NCBI RefSeq assembly: GCF_018403185.1
Contig: NZ_BOSE01000017.1
Span: 1 to 62,368 of the forward strand
Direction of reading: 5' to 3'
Length of the DNA: 62,368 nt
Origin: Paenibacillus montaniterrae
Lineage (GTDB): Bacteria > Bacillota > Bacilli > Paenibacillales > Paenibacillaceae
Under the pieces are notes generated by a model that saw nothing but the letters and a program-made list of their open reading frames with translations, was not told the origin of the DNA and did not search any database. The position numbers and the translations under genes are program-made. Shown here piece after piece: positions 61,201-62,368 of the stretch. How positions within the stretch are numbered: the stretch's first letter is position 1; every line of letters starts with the position of its first letter.

Positions 61201-61999
61201 AGTGCCGTGCAGTGTAGTGCAGGATTTATTGCCTTTATATGTAGATGATGCATGCAGTGAACAAAGCAGACAATTAGTGGAGGAGCATCTGCAAACTTGT
61301 GATGATTGTCGAGAGCAGCTAGCAACAATGAAGGTGACGCTGCTGCCTCAAGTGGATGAAGCTCAAATGCAGGATATTCAGGTCATCCAATCGCTTGCTA
61401 AAGCATGGCATAAAACGAGACTGTTTGCTTGGATTAAGGGAATAGTCGCTGCTACTGTTTCTTTTGCTGCAATCATAGCGTTATATATGGTTTTAGCTGA
61501 ATGGAAGATAGTCGCTGTTCCTGCACAAAACTTTGAAGTCAGTCAAGTATATCAGCTTTCCGACGGTTCAATTTCATATCGGTTGAAGGCAACAGATGGC
61601 TATGAGCTAAGTGTGATGAAGCAAACGTATGATGAGCAGGGCAATGCTTACGTGCAAGGCTATCGTCCGCTAATTAAAAAGAAAGCGAAGCTGGAGTACG
61701 GGCTTCATAACTTTTTGCATCGGATTGACCTTAACACTATTGGTATCATTGATGTAAGCCTTCTTGATTTGAACAACGAACACCTCAATAATTCCATTCC
61801 ATTTGATATTACGGGAACTAACAGTCTTTTCAAGCAATCAGGATCAGAGCTTAAAGCAGTGTATTATGGAACAGAAGAAAACTCTATTCTAATTTGGAAA
61901 CAAGGAATGGAGCTGCCTATGGCAAGTGAAGAGCTGGAAAGATATTGGTTTGACGATGAACAGACAGAGAAGCAAATTCCTGGTGAACAGGCAGATTAG
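61193..61999 (+). CDS. Membrane anti-sigma factor with zinc finger (zf-HC2)
   Basis: A 268-residue protein. The N-terminal zf-HC2 motif H-x3-C-x2-C (EHLQTCDDCREQL), with an upstream Cys at residue 6, is the ZAS-type domain that binds ECF sigma factors. One transmembrane helix follows (about residues 83-105) and then an extracytoplasmic domain of unknown fold. It starts at TTG 61193 with AAGGAGG 9 nt upstream; ATG 61184 abuts that site. The 8-nt overlap with the sigma gene fits stoichiometric co-expression. Confidence 0.85.
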   Translation: MTKVPCSVVQDLLPLYVDDACSEQSRQLVEEHLQTCDDCREQLATMKVTLLPQVDEAQMQDIQVIQSLAKAWHKTRLFAWIKGIVAATVSFAAIIALYMVLAEWKIVAVPAQNFEVSQVYQLSDGSISYRLKATDGYELSVMKQTYDEQGNAYVQGYRPLIKKKAKLEYGLHNFLHRIDLNTIGIIDVSLLDLNNEHLNNSIPFDITGTNSLFKQSGSELKAVYYGTEENSILIWKQGMELPMASEELERYWFDDEQTEKQIPGEQAD

Positions 62000-62077
62000 G
62001 CATAACGTTTCCTGTAATAGCTGCTGGAAAACGGATGATTCTGCCACAAAGCTTTACAGCGATTACATGATCATTTG

Positions 62078-62110
62078 AAGGACGAACCTAAATAAGGGGA
62101 CGTCCTTTTC
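62078..62110 (+). terminator. Terminator after the sigma/anti-sigma operon
   Basis: AAGGACG/CGTCCTT (62078-62084, 62101-62107) followed by T-rich TTCG. Confidence 0.7.
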
Positions 62111-62174
62111 GTATATCTATAGATGAGAGAAAAGAGGTAAATTAAAAACAATATAAAAAAGTTTTAAAAAAGGG

Positions 62175-62204
62175 TTGCAATTAGTTAGGCGTTCGTGGTA
62201 TATT
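62175..62204 (+). promoter_or_regulatory. rrn operon promoter
   Basis: TTGCAA (62175-62180), 18 bp, TATATT (62199-62204), ~150 nt before 16S, after an A/T-rich region that could serve as an UP-like element. Confidence 0.8.
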
Positions 62205-62249
62205 ATTTCTTGTCGCCGCGAGAGATTGCTGGTGACGAGGAAAAAGAAA

Positions 62250-62319
62250 TTGATCCTTGAAAACTGAACAACGAGTAAGAACTGCCATCAATGTTGCCGC
62301 CCCGTCGGTCAACATTGAT
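62250..62319 (+). promoter_or_regulatory. rRNA leader with conserved antitermination-type segment and hairpin
   Basis: CCTTGAAAACTGAACAACGA is a leader block found before 16S genes in many Firmicutes. ATCAATGTTG (62287-62296) pairs perfectly with CAACATTGAT (62310-62319). These probably take part in antitermination and processing. Confidence 0.6.
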
Positions 62320-62348
62320 AAAAGCGAAATACAATGAGCAAGACAAAC

Positions 62349-62368
62349 TTTCATGGAGAGTTTGATCC
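62349..62368 (+). rRNA. rrs: 16S ribosomal RNA, 5' end only
   Basis: The window ends in GGAGAGTTTGATCC, the conserved 5' end of bacterial 16S rRNA. Only ~20 nt are present. The exact start is estimated. Confidence 0.93.

Overview
The window is a 62 kb chromosomal segment of an endospore-forming, low- to mid-GC Firmicute, most likely a Paenibacillus or a close relative. This rests on four observations. Gene content and order closely follow the Bacillus subtilis origin-proximal csfB-to-lysS region. There is a full set of sporulation genes: csfB, yabG, sspF, spoVG, fin, spoVT, yabP, yabQ, spoIIE and a yabT-like kinase. TTG and GTG starts are common. Strong Shine-Dalgarno sites precede most genes. 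The assignment comes from reading motifs and synteny; no database search was run.

Layout. The window opens in the last ~77 nt of a 5S rRNA and closes on the first ~20 nt of a 16S rRNA in the same direction, so it is the complete segment between two rrn operons. Next to the 5S gene lie a secreted Ig-like repeat protein and an unrecognised membrane protein on the minus strand. From 3.2 to 10.5 kb come csfB, a decarboxylase-like gene, tmk, darA, yaaR, holB, ricT, yabA, trmN6 and rsmI. abrB is on the minus strand, divergent from an HD-domain phosphohydrolase, and Spo0A-box pairs lie on both sides of the gap. From 12.5 to 19.1 kb come tatD, yabE, rnmV, ksgA, yabG, veg, sspF and ispE. A 0.7 kb repeat-rich intergenic region follows. 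From 19.8 to 32.8 kb come purR, spoVG, glmU, pth, fin, mfd, a parvulin lipoprotein, spoVT, a parS-like palindrome, a flippase-like gene and mazG/yabN. A second repeat cluster precedes hup, rqcP, yabP, yabQ, divIC, yabR, spoIIE, yabS, yabT, tilS, hpt and ftsH. The remainder is metabolic and translational: nadA-nadB-nadC-coaX-hslO-prsA-like, cysK, the folate cluster pabB-pabA-pabC-folP-folB-folK-xre-dusB, then greA, lysS and an ECF sigma/anti-sigma pair.

How it works together. Housekeeping genes for DNA replication and repair, 16S rRNA methylation and processing, tRNA modification, folate, NAD, CoA and isoprenoid precursors are interleaved with genes for entry into and progress through sporulation. 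Promoter motifs match this. Perfect sigma-A hexamers precede veg and greA. Clear sigma-H (spoVG), sigma-G (sspF) and sigma-K (yabG) motifs are visible. spoIIE has a long-spacer, Spo0A-type promoter.

Compared with B. subtilis, metS, yazA, yabJ, prs and ctc are absent from their usual places. An HD phosphohydrolase sits where metS would be. The least conventional signals are a small inverted-repeat-bounded intergenic element in four full or partial copies plus a 60-bp deletion derivative, a long structured leader before yabE, Spo0A boxes on both sides of the abrB/HD intergenic region, and a probable CTG start in the ECF sigma gene.
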